The notes: generated by a model from the letters alone, not told the origin. Shown: positions 22,607-31,719, counted from the first letter of the stretch. The stretch: 64,000 bases of DNA from Marilutibacter aestuarii (GCF_006546775.1 NZ_VICE01000084.1:1-64000), one strand, 5' to 3'. Translations and numbers: made by a program.

Positions 22607-24427
22607 TCACTGGATGGGTTCGTCGAGCATCAGCTGGCGGACGAAGCGCACCGGCGGCGAGCCGAACGAGAGGACCTTGTCGTGGTAGGCCTTGAGTTCG
22701 AAGGCATCGCCTTCGCGCTGCTCCATTTCGCGGCGCAGGTCCAGGTGCTCGCTGTAGCCGACGTAATAGGTCGGCAACTGCGCCGAGGTCAGCTGCGCGC
22801 GCACCCACTTGCCGGCGGCTTCGCGCTCCTGCTGGAAGGTGGTCACGGTCATCAGTTCCATCGCCTCGTCGCGGGTCATGCCGTCGACGTGGATCGCCTG
22901 GTCGAGCAGCGCGTTGGCCATCGCGCGCAGGTTCCACTTGCGGTTGATGAGCTTCATCAGCGGGTCGCCATCCATGTAGCCGGCGTCGGACATGACCTTC
23001 TCGCCGTACATCGCCCAGCCTTCGATGAAGGGCCCGGAGCCGAGCACCGCGCGCAGGATGGACGGATATTTGTTGGAATGCGCGATCTGCAGGAAGTGGC
23101 CGGGCATCGCTTCGTGGATGCTGAGCTCGTGGATCGAGCGGGTGTTGTACTCGCGCAGGAAGGAGTCCACCTGCGCGTCGTCCCAGTCGTCGGGGATCGG
23201 CGAAACCGCGTAGAAGGTGTCCAGGCCCTTGTCGAGCGGGCCCGGCGAGTCGCAGTAGGCGACCGCGACGCCGCGCTGGAACTCGGGCATCAGGATGATC
23301 TTCACCGGGGTGTCGGGCACGGTGACCAGGTTGTTCTCGCGCACGAACGCGGTGGCTTCCTCGGTGGTGCGGGTGGCCAGCTCGACCACCTCGTCGCGCG
23401 CCGGGCGGTCGGCGTAGGCCAGCTCCAGCGCCGCCTCGATCACCTGTTGCTGCTGCTCGGGCGAGGGAGAATCGGGCATCGCCTCCGGGGCGTCCGGGCG
23501 ATCGGCCAGCACGCCCCGCGCGATGTCGTACATCTCGGCGCGGGTGCTGGCGATGTCGGCTTCCACCCGGGTGCGGATTTCCTGTCGCGTCATCGGCGAG
23601 TTCAGCGCGAAGGCAAGCTTCTCGTCGTAGAGGCTTTCGCCGATGCGGAAGTCGCCCTTGGCATTCGGCACCAGGGTGTCGTCGAGCCAGGCCTGCTGCT
23701 CGGCGACCGCCGCGCGCAGGGTCGCGATGGCGGCATCCAGGCTCTTGCGTTCCTCACCCTTCAGCTGGTCGGCATTGGGCACGATCAGCTCGTCGACCAG
23801 ACTCAGGACGCCGGCGTTCTGGCGGGCCACGGTCTCGGCGTGGATCCGCGGCACCCGTGCCGGGTCCAGGTTCGCGCGCATCTGGGTGAACAGCGCCGGG
23901 ATCTGCTGCATGCGGGCGGTCGCCGACTTCAGGCGCTCGGGCATCGGCGCGAAGTCGCGCGCCATCAGGCCGTACAGCGCGCCACCGGCGAGCTGGCTGT
24001 AGACCTGCGGGTCCCAGGCCCAGGACTGCAGGGTCTCCGAGGACCAGATCTCGTAGCGCAGCTGGTTGCGCAGGATCGCCGCGTCGACCTGGTTCTCGCG
24101 CGAGAGGCGGGCGACCTCGAGGCTGTCCAGTTCGGCGAGGAACTTCTTCGCCGCCTGCAGGGTGGCGGCGCGGCCGCCCTTGCTCATGTCGTCGATGCGC
24201 CCGTCGTAGCGGTGGTCGCCCATCTGGGTGGCGGTGATCGGCGACAGCTCCATGGCCTTGTCGAGGAAGCGCTTGGACAGCAGCTCGAACTGCTGGTCGA
24301 CCTTCGCGTCCGGGGTCGCGGCGGGCGCCGCGTTCCCGGCGGCGGTCTCGGGCGCCGGACTGGGCTGGCAGGCCGAGAGCGCCAGCAGGAGGGCGGCCGC
24401 CAGGGGCAGGGAACGGAAGCTGTGCAT
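22607..24427 (-). CDS. DUF885 family lipoprotein, putative metallopeptidase
   Basis: A 606-residue DUF885 protein with signal MHSFRSLPLAAALLLALSAC, giving lipidated Cys20. A zinc-peptidase-like motif HEAMPGH lies at 438-444, with a downstream FIEGWAMYGE at ~467-476 supplying the likely third ligand Glu. The domain spans nearly the whole mature protein. DUF885 lipoproteins are abundant in Xanthomonads, where several copies are usual; they are predicted periplasmic or outer-membrane peptidases. The frame is open further upstream to 24781, but the lipoprotein signal fixes the start. Divergent from the DUF2785 gene, 93 bases away. Confidence 0.9.
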   Translation of the reverse strand: MHSFRSLPLAAALLLALSACQPSPAPETAAGNAAPAATPDAKVDQQFELLSKRFLDKAMELSPITATQMGDHRYDGRIDDMSKGGRAATLQAAKKFLAELDSLEVARLSRENQVDAAILRNQLRYEIWSSETLQSWAWDPQVYSQLAGGALYGLMARDFAPMPERLKSATARMQQIPALFTQMRANLDPARVPRIHAETVARQNAGVLSLVDELIVPNADQLKGEERKSLDAAIATLRAAVAEQQAWLDDTLVPNAKGDFRIGESLYDEKLAFALNSPMTRQEIRTRVEADIASTRAEMYDIARGVLADRPDAPEAMPDSPSPEQQQQVIEAALELAYADRPARDEVVELATRTTEEATAFVRENNLVTVPDTPVKIILMPEFQRGVAVAYCDSPGPLDKGLDTFYAVSPIPDDWDDAQVDSFLREYNTRSIHELSIHEAMPGHFLQIAHSNKYPSILRAVLGSGPFIEGWAMYGEKVMSDAGYMDGDPLMKLINRKWNLRAMANALLDQAIHVDGMTRDEAMELMTVTTFQQEREAAGKWVRAQLTSAQLPTYYVGYSEHLDLRREMEQREGDAFELKAYHDKVLSFGSPPVRFVRQLMLDEPIQ

Positions 24428-24520
24428 GCAGGGGACCTCGGTCGGCACGTCGATGGGATGCGGGCAGGATACTGTGCGCCGATACCGGATGCATGGCGGC
24501 AGGGCCGCCGGGAGGAACAC

Positions 24521-25417
24521 ATGGGACGAGGGTGGCATGCGCTTGGCGCCGGGATTTGCCTGCTGGTCGGCGTTTCGGTGCCGGTGGCCGCGGCGTGTCC
24601 GCCGGATGGGTGGGACGCGCGCGCGCTGGAGACCTTGCGCGAGGCGGGCTTCGCCGTCGGCGCCGCGCCACGACGGCAGGCACTCGCGCTGGACCTCGTC
24701 GACTGCCTGGGCGATGCCGACCCGGGCCTGCGCGACGACACCGCGTACGCGGCCCTTTCGGCGTGGATGCGTGGCGGACAACTGGACACCGCGACGCTCC
24801 GGTCAATGCGCGACGCACTTTACGCCCGTCTCGATGCGCCGGCGGGCGAGGGCTTCTCGCGTCCCTTTGCCGCGCTGGCGCTGGCCGAGGTCGCGCGGAC
24901 CGATCGCCGCGCGCCGTGGATGGACCCGGGCGAACGCGACGCCATGGTCGATCGGGCGACGCGCTACCTGCGCTCGGTGGAGGACTATCGTGGTTTTGAT
25001 CCGGCCGGCGGCTGGCGCCACGGCGTCGCCCACGGCGCCGACTGGCTGATGCAGCTATCGCTGAACCCGGCGCTCGGCCGCGCGCAGCTCCGGCGCCTGG
25101 TGGACGCGGCCGGGAGCCAGGTCGTGCCGGCCTCGCATGCCTACGTGTTCGGGGAACCCGAGCGGCTCGCCGCTCCGGTCCTGTACGCCGCGGCGCGCGG
25201 CGTGATGGATGAAGGCGAATGGGCGGCCTGGTTCGCCGACCTGGCGGTCGGCCTGGGTGACGAAGCACTGGCCTGGAAGGATCGCGACTGGCTCTACCGG
25301 CGCCACGACCTGCGCGCTTTCCTGATGGCGCTGCGGCTGGCGGCCGGCGCCCGCGAGGACGAGGCGACGCGGGCGTTGCTGCCTGGCATTGACCGTGCCT
25401 TGGCGTCGATGCCCTGA
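24521..25417 (+). CDS. DUF2785 protein with signal peptide
   Basis: A 298-residue protein with GGGAGGA ribosome site just before ATG 24521 and a Sec signal peptide (MGRGWHALGAGICLLVGVSV, cleavage near AAA-CPP). The body matches DUF2785: an RDDTAYAALSAWM-like helix, GFSRPFAALALAEVARTD, GWRHGVAHGADWLMQLSLNP and KDRDWLYRRHDLRAFLMALR. Function is unknown. Cytosolic forms exist in other bacteria, so an exported version is mildly unusual. It ends 7 bases before the convergent gene at 25425. Confidence 0.83.
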   Translation: MGRGWHALGAGICLLVGVSVPVAAACPPDGWDARALETLREAGFAVGAAPRRQALALDLVDCLGDADPGLRDDTAYAALSAWMRGGQLDTATLRSMRDALYARLDAPAGEGFSRPFAALALAEVARTDRRAPWMDPGERDAMVDRATRYLRSVEDYRGFDPAGGWRHGVAHGADWLMQLSLNPALGRAQLRRLVDAAGSQVVPASHAYVFGEPERLAAPVLYAAARGVMDEGEWAAWFADLAVGLGDEALAWKDRDWLYRRHDLRAFLMALRLAAGAREDEATRALLPGIDRALASMP

Positions 25418-25424
25418 GCCGGGC

Positions 25425-25721
25425 TCAGCGCTCTTCCTCGGTCTCGATCTCGACCATTGCATCGAGCTCCAGTGCGAGCTCTTCGACGGCGCGCCGCACC
25501 TTGTTGGCCGAGTAGGCGTTCGAGGCCTCGACCTCCAGTTCGTGCACGCCGGGGCCGCGGTCGTCGGGCAGTCCGGCCGAGCTGGAGTCGGGGTCGTCCA
25601 TGTGGGGCATCAGGTCGGCGACCTCCTCGATGTGGTCGACGCCCTCCAGGCTGGAGAGCAGGTTGCCGATGGCGCGGGCAGTGTCCTCGCTTCCGGTGAT
25701 GCGAAGGCGCAGGAGGGGCAT
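25425..25721 (-). CDS. conserved hypothetical acidic protein
   Basis: A 98-residue strongly acidic protein with GGAG seven bases before its ATG. It begins MPLLRLRITGSEDTARAIGN and contains the conserved-looking LMPHMDDPDSSSAGLPDD loop, followed by HELEVEASNAYSANKVRRAVE. I know similar Xanthomonad proteins only as hypotheticals. The beta-alpha-beta alternation suggests a ferredoxin-like or ACT-like fold, which is inference. No membrane or signal sequence. Confidence 0.75.
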   Translation of the reverse strand: MPLLRLRITGSEDTARAIGNLLSSLEGVDHIEEVADLMPHMDDPDSSSAGLPDDRGPGVHELEVEASNAYSANKVRRAVEELALELDAMVEIETEEER

Positions 25722-25873
25722 GGTGGTGCTCCGTGTGTTTGACGTGGGGGAGTGTCGGACGCCGGTTTACAGGCGGGTTTGCAGGCTAGGCAGCGGCCGG
25801 GAAAGGTGGCGTGAACGCATCGCCGTGACGTTCATGCCGTGCGCCTGCGGGTAGTGGCAGGCCAGTGGTCTCG

Positions 25874-25960
25874 CGGGATGGTTTGCGCGCAGCAAAATCC
25901 ATCCTGCCTCGTGGCCTCCAGCGACGGTGGGTATCGCTTTCGGCTCGACCCACCCTACGG
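25874..25960 (-). repeat. palindromic dispersed repeat (same family as 58853-59080)
   Basis: Read on the minus strand this starts CGTAGGGTGGGTCGAGCCG and ends with TGCGCGCAAACCATCCCGCG, matching the two copies after nlpD. The ends are imperfect inverted repeats, so the whole element can fold into one long hairpin. No transposase is present. Confidence 0.7.
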
Positions 25961-26110
25961 GGAAGGCGCGGGCGGTCCCCGTCCGGCAACCCCAAGAGAC
26001 CGTCATGGGTTCCAGCCTTTGGCAAGGCTCGGCAGTGCTCCCCGGCCCAGCGCAGCGCGCTGGGCGTTCGCCCAGACCGCGCGGCAGTGCCGCGCAAGCG
26101 GTCCGCCTCA

Positions 26111-26129
26111 CCCCAGCGAACGCTGGGAT
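26111..26129. repeat. REP-like 9-bp dyad (CCCAGCG-AA-CGCTGGG core)
   Basis: CCCCAGCGAACGCTGGGAT, one mismatch from the perfect palindrome at 43623-43642, followed by the same CCAGC flank. It lies before speG. Confidence 0.65.
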
Positions 26130-26224
26130 CCAGCCTTCTCTTACCCGGGCTGCGTTCGACCCCCGGCCCTGGCCCCGGGGCAGGTTTCACCCCGGTGCGC
26201 GCAATGCTGGACTACTCTGGTGGC

Positions 26225-26788
26225 ATGGACGAAAACTCACCCCTGCGGGACGCGCCATCGCACGTGACGCTGCGCCCCCTGGAGCGCGACGACCTGCACT
26301 TCGTGCACGTGCTCAACAACAATCGCAGCGTGATGGCGTACTGGTTCGAAGAGCCCTACGAGTCCTTCGTCGAGCTCGAGGAGTTGTATCGCAAGCACAT
26401 CCACGACCAGTCCGAGCGACGCTTCATCATCGAGAGCGACATGCACCAGCCGGTCGGCATGGTCGAGCTGGTGGAAATCGACCACCTGCACCGGCGCGCG
26501 GAGTTCCTGGTGATGGTCTCGCCCGAGCACCAGGGTCGCGGTTTCGCGCGGGCGGCGACGCAGCGGGCGATCAGTTACGCCTTCCGCGTGCTCAACCTGC
26601 GCAAGCTCTACCTGCTGGTCGACGTCGACAACGCGCGCGCGATCCGGATCTACGAGAGCGCCGGCTTCCGGCGCGAGGGCGTGCTGGTCGACGAGTACTT
26701 CAGCGACGGCCGCTACCACAGCGCCATCCGCATGTGCCTGTTCCAGCACGAGGTGCTGGGGCAGGAGGCGTCGCGCCGCAACGCCTGA
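26225..26788 (+). CDS. speG: spermidine N1-acetyltransferase SpeG
   Basis: A 187-residue GNAT acetyltransferase matching SpeG in length and sequence; it uses acetyl-CoA to acetylate spermidine and relieve polyamine toxicity. The body shows [39 protein letters not shown], the acetyl-CoA loop [13 protein letters not shown] and the C-terminal FHSAIRM-like [19 protein letters not shown] 26225 (MDENSPLRD) is chosen; ATG 26204 would add seven residues. The long upstream open frame crosses repeats and is not coding. Confidence 0.9.
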   Translation: MDENSPLRDAPSHVTLRPLERDDLHFVHVLNNNRSVMAYWFEEPYESFVELEELYRKHIHDQSERRFIIESDMHQPVGMVELVEIDHLHRRAEFLVMVSPEHQGRGFARAATQRAISYAFRVLNLRKLYLLVDVDNARAIRIYESAGFRREGVLVDEYFSDGRYHSAIRMCLFQHEVLGQEASRRNA

Positions 26789-26809
26789 GCGGTCGCGGCG
26801 CGCCTGGCC

Positions 26810-27745
26810 TCAGGGCGTGTTGGTCGCTTCGACCTTGCGGGTGGGCAGCGGGACGTTGCACAGGTCGATGTGGCCGGCCGGGCGCTTGTACCACTCGTCG
26901 CGGCGGTTGCGCCGGGCCTCCACCAGTTCGTCGAACAGGGGCGTATCGCTGCGCAGCACTTCGATCGCGCTGCGCTCGGCGTCGGGGACTTCCGATGCCA
27001 GCCGGATCGCGCGGATCGGCACGCGCTGGCCCGCCTCTTCGTAGAAGCCCAGGGGCCCGGTGCCGCGCGGCAGCACCGACAGCAACTCGATGCCTTCGAT
27101 CACGCGCCCGACGACGGTGATGTTGCGGTCCAGCTGGCGTGGCGACTGGCCGGTGACGACGTACAGCTCGCTGCCATTGCTGGAGTCGGCCTCCATCGCG
27201 CGGCCGGCGCCGACCATCCCGTAGCAATGCGCCAGCCAGGCGCGTCCTTCTCCGGGGTCGCGCGCGGCCGGGAAGCCTCCGGCGAAGCCGGTCTGCGGCG
27301 CCCAGCCATCGGGGTCGGGCAGGGCATGGAAGGCCAGGCCTTCGCTGGCCCGGTCGAACTCGGCCGGCAGTTTGGCGTCGGCGCCGCCCAGCGGCCTGGG
27401 ATGGTCGCTCTCGCCGTCGGGATCGCCCCATTGGACGACGAAGTTGTCCTGCGAACGGTTGATGCTCATGCCGTCCCAGTAGCCCTCGCGGGCGAGCGTG
27501 CGGATGTTGGCGACGTGGCGTGGCGCGAAATCCGGCGCCAGTTCGATGACCACCCGGCCGCTGTCGAGTTCCAGGTAGAGCGTGTCCGCCGGATCGGGGC
27601 GCCGCCAGTCGGACGGTGCCGAAGCCTCCAGGATCTCGCCCATGGAGCGGTAGGGCGTCGCCGCTTCGTCCTGGGCCAGTGCGGGCGTCGCGCCCAGGGC
27701 GCAGCAGGCGAGGAGGGCGGCAGGCAGCAGCAGGGTCTTGGGCAC
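26810..27745 (-). CDS. secreted peptidylprolyl isomerase (cyclophilin type)
   Basis: A 311-residue periplasmic cyclophilin-type PPIase. I start at GTG 27745 because GGAG lies seven bases upstream and the resulting N-terminus ([20 protein letters not shown]) is a good Sec signal ending ALA-QD; the open frame extends to 27886 without such features. Cyclophilin landmarks are [50 protein letters not shown] and a late [16 protein letters not shown]. It is larger than the usual ~180 residues because of insertions and a ~60-residue C-terminal extension. Catalytic Arg/Phe residues are only partly conserved. Confidence 0.85.
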   Translation of the reverse strand: MPKTLLLPAALLACCALGATPALAQDEAATPYRSMGEILEASAPSDWRRPDPADTLYLELDSGRVVIELAPDFAPRHVANIRTLAREGYWDGMSINRSQDNFVVQWGDPDGESDHPRPLGGADAKLPAEFDRASEGLAFHALPDPDGWAPQTGFAGGFPAARDPGEGRAWLAHCYGMVGAGRAMEADSSNGSELYVVTGQSPRQLDRNITVVGRVIEGIELLSVLPRGTGPLGFYEEAGQRVPIRAIRLASEVPDAERSAIEVLRSDTPLFDELVEARRNRRDEWYKRPAGHIDLCNVPLPTRKVEATNTP

Positions 27746-27831
27746 GAGGAGACTCCATTCGGCATGAACGGCCGATTCTGGCCCAGGCCGACGGCGGCGG
27801 CCAGCGGCAGGGGCCGGCATGACTAGCGGCA

Positions 27832-27861
27832 CATTCGCTATACATAAGAAAGCAATAGTGT
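27832..27861 (+). promoter_or_regulatory. AT-rich promoter/operator region of the PadR-HAAS operon
   Basis: An isolated AT-rich island contains TATACATAAG (27839-27848) and a CTAT-N13-ATAG dyad (27838-27858). It lies about 45-70 bases before the padR ATG and is the natural place for autoregulation by the PadR protein. Confidence 0.45.
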
Positions 27862-27906
27862 TGAGTCCGAAGCAGCAAACCGTCATCCCGACGGGTGGAG
27901 GCCTCG

Positions 27907-28272
27907 ATGACCGACCTGGAAGCCCAGCTCCGGAAATTCCAGAAAGAACTCAGCTCGGGCACCGTTTCGTTGACCCTGCTGGCCGTGGTCGCCTCGGCCG
28001 AGGCGCCGATGTACGGCTACCAGATCGCCAAGCGGCTCGAACGCGAGGGGGCCGGCGTGCTCACGGGCAAGCAAAGCGCCCTGTACCCGGTGCTCCGCAA
28101 CCTGGGCGCCGCCGGCCTGCTCGACAGCCATGTCGAGCCCTCGGTGTCGGGACCGCCGCGCCGCTATTACCAGATCACCGACGCCGGGCGCGAGGCCCTG
28201 CGTGACTGGGTCGCCGCCTGGCGCGCGACCCGCGACTCCGTCGATACCGTCCTGGAGGCCTTCCCGGAATGA
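27907..28272 (+). CDS. PadR family transcriptional regulator
   Basis: A 121-residue PadR-type winged-helix regulator. The motif [16 protein letters not shown] is the PadR signature, followed by the recognition region [20 protein letters not shown] and wing [20 protein letters not shown] 27907 has GGAGG five bases upstream; a GTG at 27895 lies within that site. It overlaps the next gene by ATGA. PadR proteins usually repress their own operon; here the cotranscribed partner is a HAAS-domain membrane protein, a widespread pairing. Confidence 0.92.
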   Translation: MTDLEAQLRKFQKELSSGTVSLTLLAVVASAEAPMYGYQIAKRLEREGAGVLTGKQSALYPVLRNLGAAGLLDSHVEPSVSGPPRRYYQITDAGREALRDWVAAWRATRDSVDTVLEAFPE

Positions 28273-29180
28273 ACACCGCCACGCTCCCCACCACCATTCC
28301 CCAGTACCTGGAACAGCTGCGGCGGGCCCTGTCCGATGCCGATCCGGCCATGGTCCAGGACGCGCTCTATGACGCCGAGGAATACCTGCGGTCCGAGCTC
28401 GCCGAAAGCCCGGGCAGGACCGAGGCCGAGGTGATCACCGCGGTCGCCGGCAGTTATGGCGCGCCGGAAGAGGTCGCCGACATCTACCGCGACACCGAGG
28501 TCAGGGTGCAGACGGCCTTGCGCGTGCCGCCACCGCGCCCGCACCGCTCATGGCTCGGACGCTTCTTCGGTGTCGCCGCCGAGCCGCGTGCCTACGCCGC
28601 GCTGTTCTACATGCTGCTTTCGCTTGCGACCGGCATCTTCTATTTCACCTGGGTCGTGACCGGCGTATCCGTATCGGCCGGACTGCTGATCCTCATCATC
28701 GGCGTGCCCCTGCTGATCCTGTTCGTGGGTTCGACACGCGTGCTGGCACTGGTCGAGGGCCGGCTGGTCGAAGTCATGCTCGGCGAGCGGATGCCGCGGA
28801 GGCCGCTGTACAGCGCGCAGGGCAAGCCGTGGCTGGAGCGGATCAAGGACATGTTCACCGACCCGCGCACCTGGGGCACGTTCCTGTACATGTTGCTGAT
28901 GATGCCGCTGGGCATCGCCTACTTCACGGTGGCGGCCACGATGACGACCGTCGCGCTGTCGCTGATTGCGTTGCCGGTGCTATTGGCGCTTGGGTACGAG
29001 TCGCATGTCCACCTGGATGGCGTCCTGCTCACCGGCGACGTCGCGGTATGGGAATCGGTGCTGGCGATGGTGATCGGCGCGCTCCTGCTGTTCGTCACCC
29101 TGCACGTCGCCCGTGGTATCGGCTACCTGCACGGCCAACTGGCGAAGCACCTGCTGGTGAAGGGCTCGCGCGCGGTCTGA
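28269..29180 (+). CDS. HAAS-domain membrane sensor protein
   Basis: A 303-residue membrane protein translationally coupled to padR. Residues ~10-75 form a HAAS-type signalling domain (IPQYLEQLRRALSDADPAM, then EEYLRSELAESPGRTEAEV, then GAPEEVADIYRDTE). Two pairs of hydrophobic helices follow, at ~105-165 and ~215-290, with related sequences (TGIFYFTWVVTG and LGIAYFTVAATM), so the membrane part is an internal repeat like the 'putative sensor' domain. PadR-HAAS pairs are thought to sense envelope or membrane state. The ligand is unknown. Confidence 0.85.
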   Translation: MNTATLPTTIPQYLEQLRRALSDADPAMVQDALYDAEEYLRSELAESPGRTEAEVITAVAGSYGAPEEVADIYRDTEVRVQTALRVPPPRPHRSWLGRFFGVAAEPRAYAALFYMLLSLATGIFYFTWVVTGVSVSAGLLILIIGVPLLILFVGSTRVLALVEGRLVEVMLGERMPRRPLYSAQGKPWLERIKDMFTDPRTWGTFLYMLLMMPLGIAYFTVAATMTTVALSLIALPVLLALGYESHVHLDGVLLTGDVAVWESVLAMVIGALLLFVTLHVARGIGYLHGQLAKHLLVKGSRAV

Positions 29181-29283
29181 ATGGGCGGCGCGGTGGACGC
29201 AATGTGCCGCGGGTACCAGAAGTCCGCGTCCCATCGGGCCAGTATGGAGCGGGGGGACCCAATTCCATTGAAGGAGAATCACC

Positions 29284-29502
29284 ATGCGTCGTACCAGGAT
29301 CGTTGCCGTCACCCTGAGCGTGGCCCTGCTGGCCGCCCTGTCCTTCGCCGCCACCGCCTCGTGGCAGGGCACGTGGAACTACTACAACGACGAAGGCGCC
29401 CTCGTCGGCCAATGGACCGCCGGTTGCGGCGAGCTCGACGGCAGCTGGGGGACCCGCACCGCCAACAAGTCCTTCACCCAGGGCTGCGCCGTCGACATGT
29501 GA
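29284..29502 (+). CDS. tiny secreted protein, DUF6289-like
   Basis: A 72-residue precursor. MRRTRIVAVTLSVALLAALSF is a Sec signal with cleavage near ATA-SW, leaving ~47 residues. The mature part has the pattern YYND-G-VGQWTAGCG-W-T-FTQGC, with two Cys (48 and 67) likely to form a disulfide. It resembles the small exported DUF6289 proteins common in Xanthomonads and actinobacteria, by recollection of spacing only. GGAG nine bases upstream supports the ATG. It has its own strong terminator at 29528-29553. Function unknown. Confidence 0.75.
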   Translation: MRRTRIVAVTLSVALLAALSFAATASWQGTWNYYNDEGALVGQWTAGCGELDGSWGTRTANKSFTQGCAVDM

Positions 29503-29527
29503 CGGTCCACCCGCAAGCTTGAAACAC

Positions 29528-29553
29528 AAAAGCCCCGCGGTCGCGGGGCTTTT
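29528..29553. terminator. bidirectional rho-independent terminator
   Basis: A perfect 12-bp stem AAAAGCCCCGCG / CGCGGGGCTTTT with a two-base loop and T-run on both strands. It lies between the tiny secreted protein gene and the convergent phaZ. Confidence 0.92.
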
Positions 29554-29621
29554 GCCTGGATCCGGCTGGCGCCCGGACCGGGTGCGACGCGCGTCGCGCT
29601 GGCGCGCGGCGCATGGCGTTG

Positions 29622-30869
29622 TCAGGCCGAGTAGCGGGCGATGAAGTCGCGGACCTTCGGGTAGACCTGGGTGCGCCAGCGGCGGCCGCTGAAGATGCCG
29701 TAGTGGCCCGCGCCCTTGACCTCGATGTGGTGCGTGTCGCCCTTGGCGATGCCGGTGCACAGGTCGTGCGCGGCGCGGGTCTGGCCCTGCCCGGAGATGT
29801 CGTCGAGCTCGCCCTCGATGGTCAGCAGGGCGGTGCCGGTGATCGCGGACGGATCCACCCGCGTGCCGTCGACGTCCCATTCGCCCTTCGGCAGCAGGTG
29901 CTCCTGGAAGACCACCCGGATCGTGTCCAGGTAGTACTCGGCCGGCATGTCGAGCACGGCGTTGTATTCGTCGTAGAAGCGGCGGTGCGACTCGGCGTCG
30001 TCGAGGTCGCCCTTGAGCAGGTCCTGGTAGAAGTCCCAGTGCGACTGCGCGTGGCGCTCGGGGTTCATCGCCATGAAACCCATGTGCTGAAGGAAGCCGG
30101 GATAGACCTGGCGGCCATTGCCCGGGTAGTTCGCCGGCACCGGGTGGATGACGGTGTTCTGGAACCACCACAAGGGCTTCTCGGTGGCCAGGTTGTTCAC
30201 CGCGGTGGGGCTCTGGCGGGTGTCGATCGGACCGCCCATCATCACCATCGAGCGTGGCGTCGCCTCGCCCCTCTGGGCCATCAGCGAGATCGCCGCCAGC
30301 ACCGGTACGGTGGGCTGGCAGACGCTGATCACGTGGAGGTCGGCGGCACCGATCTGGCGGATGAATTCCTGGATGTAGGCCACGTAGTCGTCGAGGGTGA
30401 AGTCGCCCTCGGTGGTGGGCACCATGCGGGCGTCGATCCAGTCGGTGATGTAGACCTTGTGGTCGCGCAGCAGGGTGCGCACGGTGTCGCGCAGCAGGGT
30501 GGCGTGGTGGCCCGAGAGCGGCGCGACGACCAGCACCGGCGGATCGTCCTTGAGTTCCTTCAGGTTGCCGGCGTCGTCGGTGTAGCGCTTGAAGCGCAAC
30601 AGGCGGCAGAACGGCTTGCGCGCCATCTCGCGTTCGATGACCGGGAAGATGTCGCCATCGATGTCCAGCGAGTGGATGCCGAACTCCGGCTTCTCGTAGT
30701 CCTTGCCGATGCGGTACAGCAGCTCGTAACCCGCCGCAGCGCGCGCGGCGCCGGGCAGGTTGGAGAGCCAGCTGCCGGACGCGCCGAACATCTTCGCGCT
30801 GGCATCCGCCCAATACGTGACCGGGGCCATCCATGCGCGGCCGAATTCGTGCATCTGGTAAAGCATCAT
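29622..30869 (-). CDS. phaZ: intracellular polyhydroxyalkanoate depolymerase
   Basis: A ~415-residue intracellular PHB/PHA depolymerase of the i1 type, mobilising stored polyester. It has the family N-terminus MLYQMHEFGRAWMAP and the Cys-containing lipase-like box SVCQPTVP: counted from the second ATG (30866) the nucleophile is Cys183, the same number as in Ralstonia PhaZ1. Further markers are GPIDTRQSPTAVNNLA and a late HIEVKGAGHYGIFSGRRW with the catalytic His. Starts are tandem ATGs at 30869/30866; a TTG at 30890 is unlikely. No PHA synthase gene is in the window. Confidence 0.92.
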   Translation of the reverse strand: MMLYQMHEFGRAWMAPVTYWADASAKMFGASGSWLSNLPGAARAAAGYELLYRIGKDYEKPEFGIHSLDIDGDIFPVIEREMARKPFCRLLRFKRYTDDAGNLKELKDDPPVLVVAPLSGHHATLLRDTVRTLLRDHKVYITDWIDARMVPTTEGDFTLDDYVAYIQEFIRQIGAADLHVISVCQPTVPVLAAISLMAQRGEATPRSMVMMGGPIDTRQSPTAVNNLATEKPLWWFQNTVIHPVPANYPGNGRQVYPGFLQHMGFMAMNPERHAQSHWDFYQDLLKGDLDDAESHRRFYDEYNAVLDMPAEYYLDTIRVVFQEHLLPKGEWDVDGTRVDPSAITGTALLTIEGELDDISGQGQTRAAHDLCTGIAKGDTHHIEVKGAGHYGIFSGRRWRTQVYPKVRDFIARYSA

Positions 30870-31028
30870 CGGATCGTGGTCTCCCGCCAATGAATACCCG
30901 CTACGTCCGTCGGACGCGTCCGGGGCTGCATCTGTTGCGACGCAGCATACCCGAGCGCAGGGGCAGGTTTGTGAACTGGCCGACCGGTGGACATCCGCGC
31001 CGACACGGCGGCCCGCTGGACCTCCGGG

Positions 31029-31637
31029 TCAGGCCGGGCGCTCGAGCGCCGTGGTCGCCCCGGCCAGCGCCGGCGACAGCCACAGGTGCGACCCCAACGC
31101 CGTGAAGCCCGCCGACTCGAAGCGCTGGCGGTAGAAGCGCGCCGGCCGCCGCCTGAAGCCCTCGGTGTCGCCATCGATGCCATCCTCGCGGGTGAAGGTC
31201 TCCAGGAAGGCCACGCCGCCACACAGTTCGGCCAGCCCGGGCAGGCCGCGGTCGAGCTCGCGGGCATCGAGGTAGTGCATGACGTCGCTGCAGACCAGCA
31301 GGTCGACCGGCGCGCAGGGGCGCAGGTGCTGGAAATCGCCGAACCGGGCCAGGTGCAGCTGCCGCCGCCGGCCGTGGCGGGCGATCGCGTACTCGCTGCT
31401 GTCGAAGCCCAGGTAGCGGGCGCGGGGTCGCGAGCGGAGCAGCGGCGCGCGCCATGCGCCTTCCCCGCAACCGATGTCCAGCACGCTGCGGATGGGCCGT
31501 TCCAGGTGGTATTCGGCGGTCGCCACGGCCAGGGCGACCTTGCGCCCCAGGCGCGCCCGCCCGCCGATGGCGCCATCCTTCAATGCGGGATCGCGATACC
31601 AGCGCTCGAAATAGTGGCGATCGTATTGTTTGCGCAT
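31029..31637 (-). CDS. class I SAM-dependent methyltransferase
   Basis: A 202-residue Rossmann methyltransferase. The start at 31637 gives MRKQYDRHYFERWYRDP; upstream in-frame sequence to 31829 runs through heptamer repeats and is not coding. SAM motif I is SVLDIGCGEGAW at ~53-64, the acidic loop is YLGFDSSEYA, and DLLVCSDVMHYLD is motif IV/post-I. A short C-terminal part (RFYRQRFESAGFTALGSHLW) closes the fold. The substrate is not predictable. It is divergent from hemJ across a repeat-filled 230-base gap. Confidence 0.88.
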   Translation of the reverse strand: MRKQYDRHYFERWYRDPALKDGAIGGRARLGRKVALAVATAEYHLERPIRSVLDIGCGEGAWRAPLLRSRPRARYLGFDSSEYAIARHGRRRQLHLARFGDFQHLRPCAPVDLLVCSDVMHYLDARELDRGLPGLAELCGGVAFLETFTREDGIDGDTEGFRRRPARFYRQRFESAGFTALGSHLWLSPALAGATTALERPA

Positions 31638-31719
31638 CCGGGGTTCTTTCTCCAGGGCAGGTCGCGGACGTGGCATCCTAGCGCCGCGCGCTTTGGCGCG
31701 CTTGCGCGCTTTCGCGCGT

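Larger units (their letters stand above)
25722..26224. other. 500-bp intergenic region with dispersed repeats
   Basis: No convincing gene lies here. The open frames crossing it are GC-driven extensions of the speG frame. It contains one ~87-bp palindromic element, one REP-like dyad and GC-rich spacer with small inverted repeats around 26042-26101. It is the longest non-coding stretch of the window. Confidence 0.7.

Noticed and set aside
22499-24520. A long plus-strand open frame leading into the DUF2785 gene
   Set aside because: It lies antisense to the DUF885 gene and has no family features. Only the part from 24521, with a ribosome site and signal peptide, is coding.
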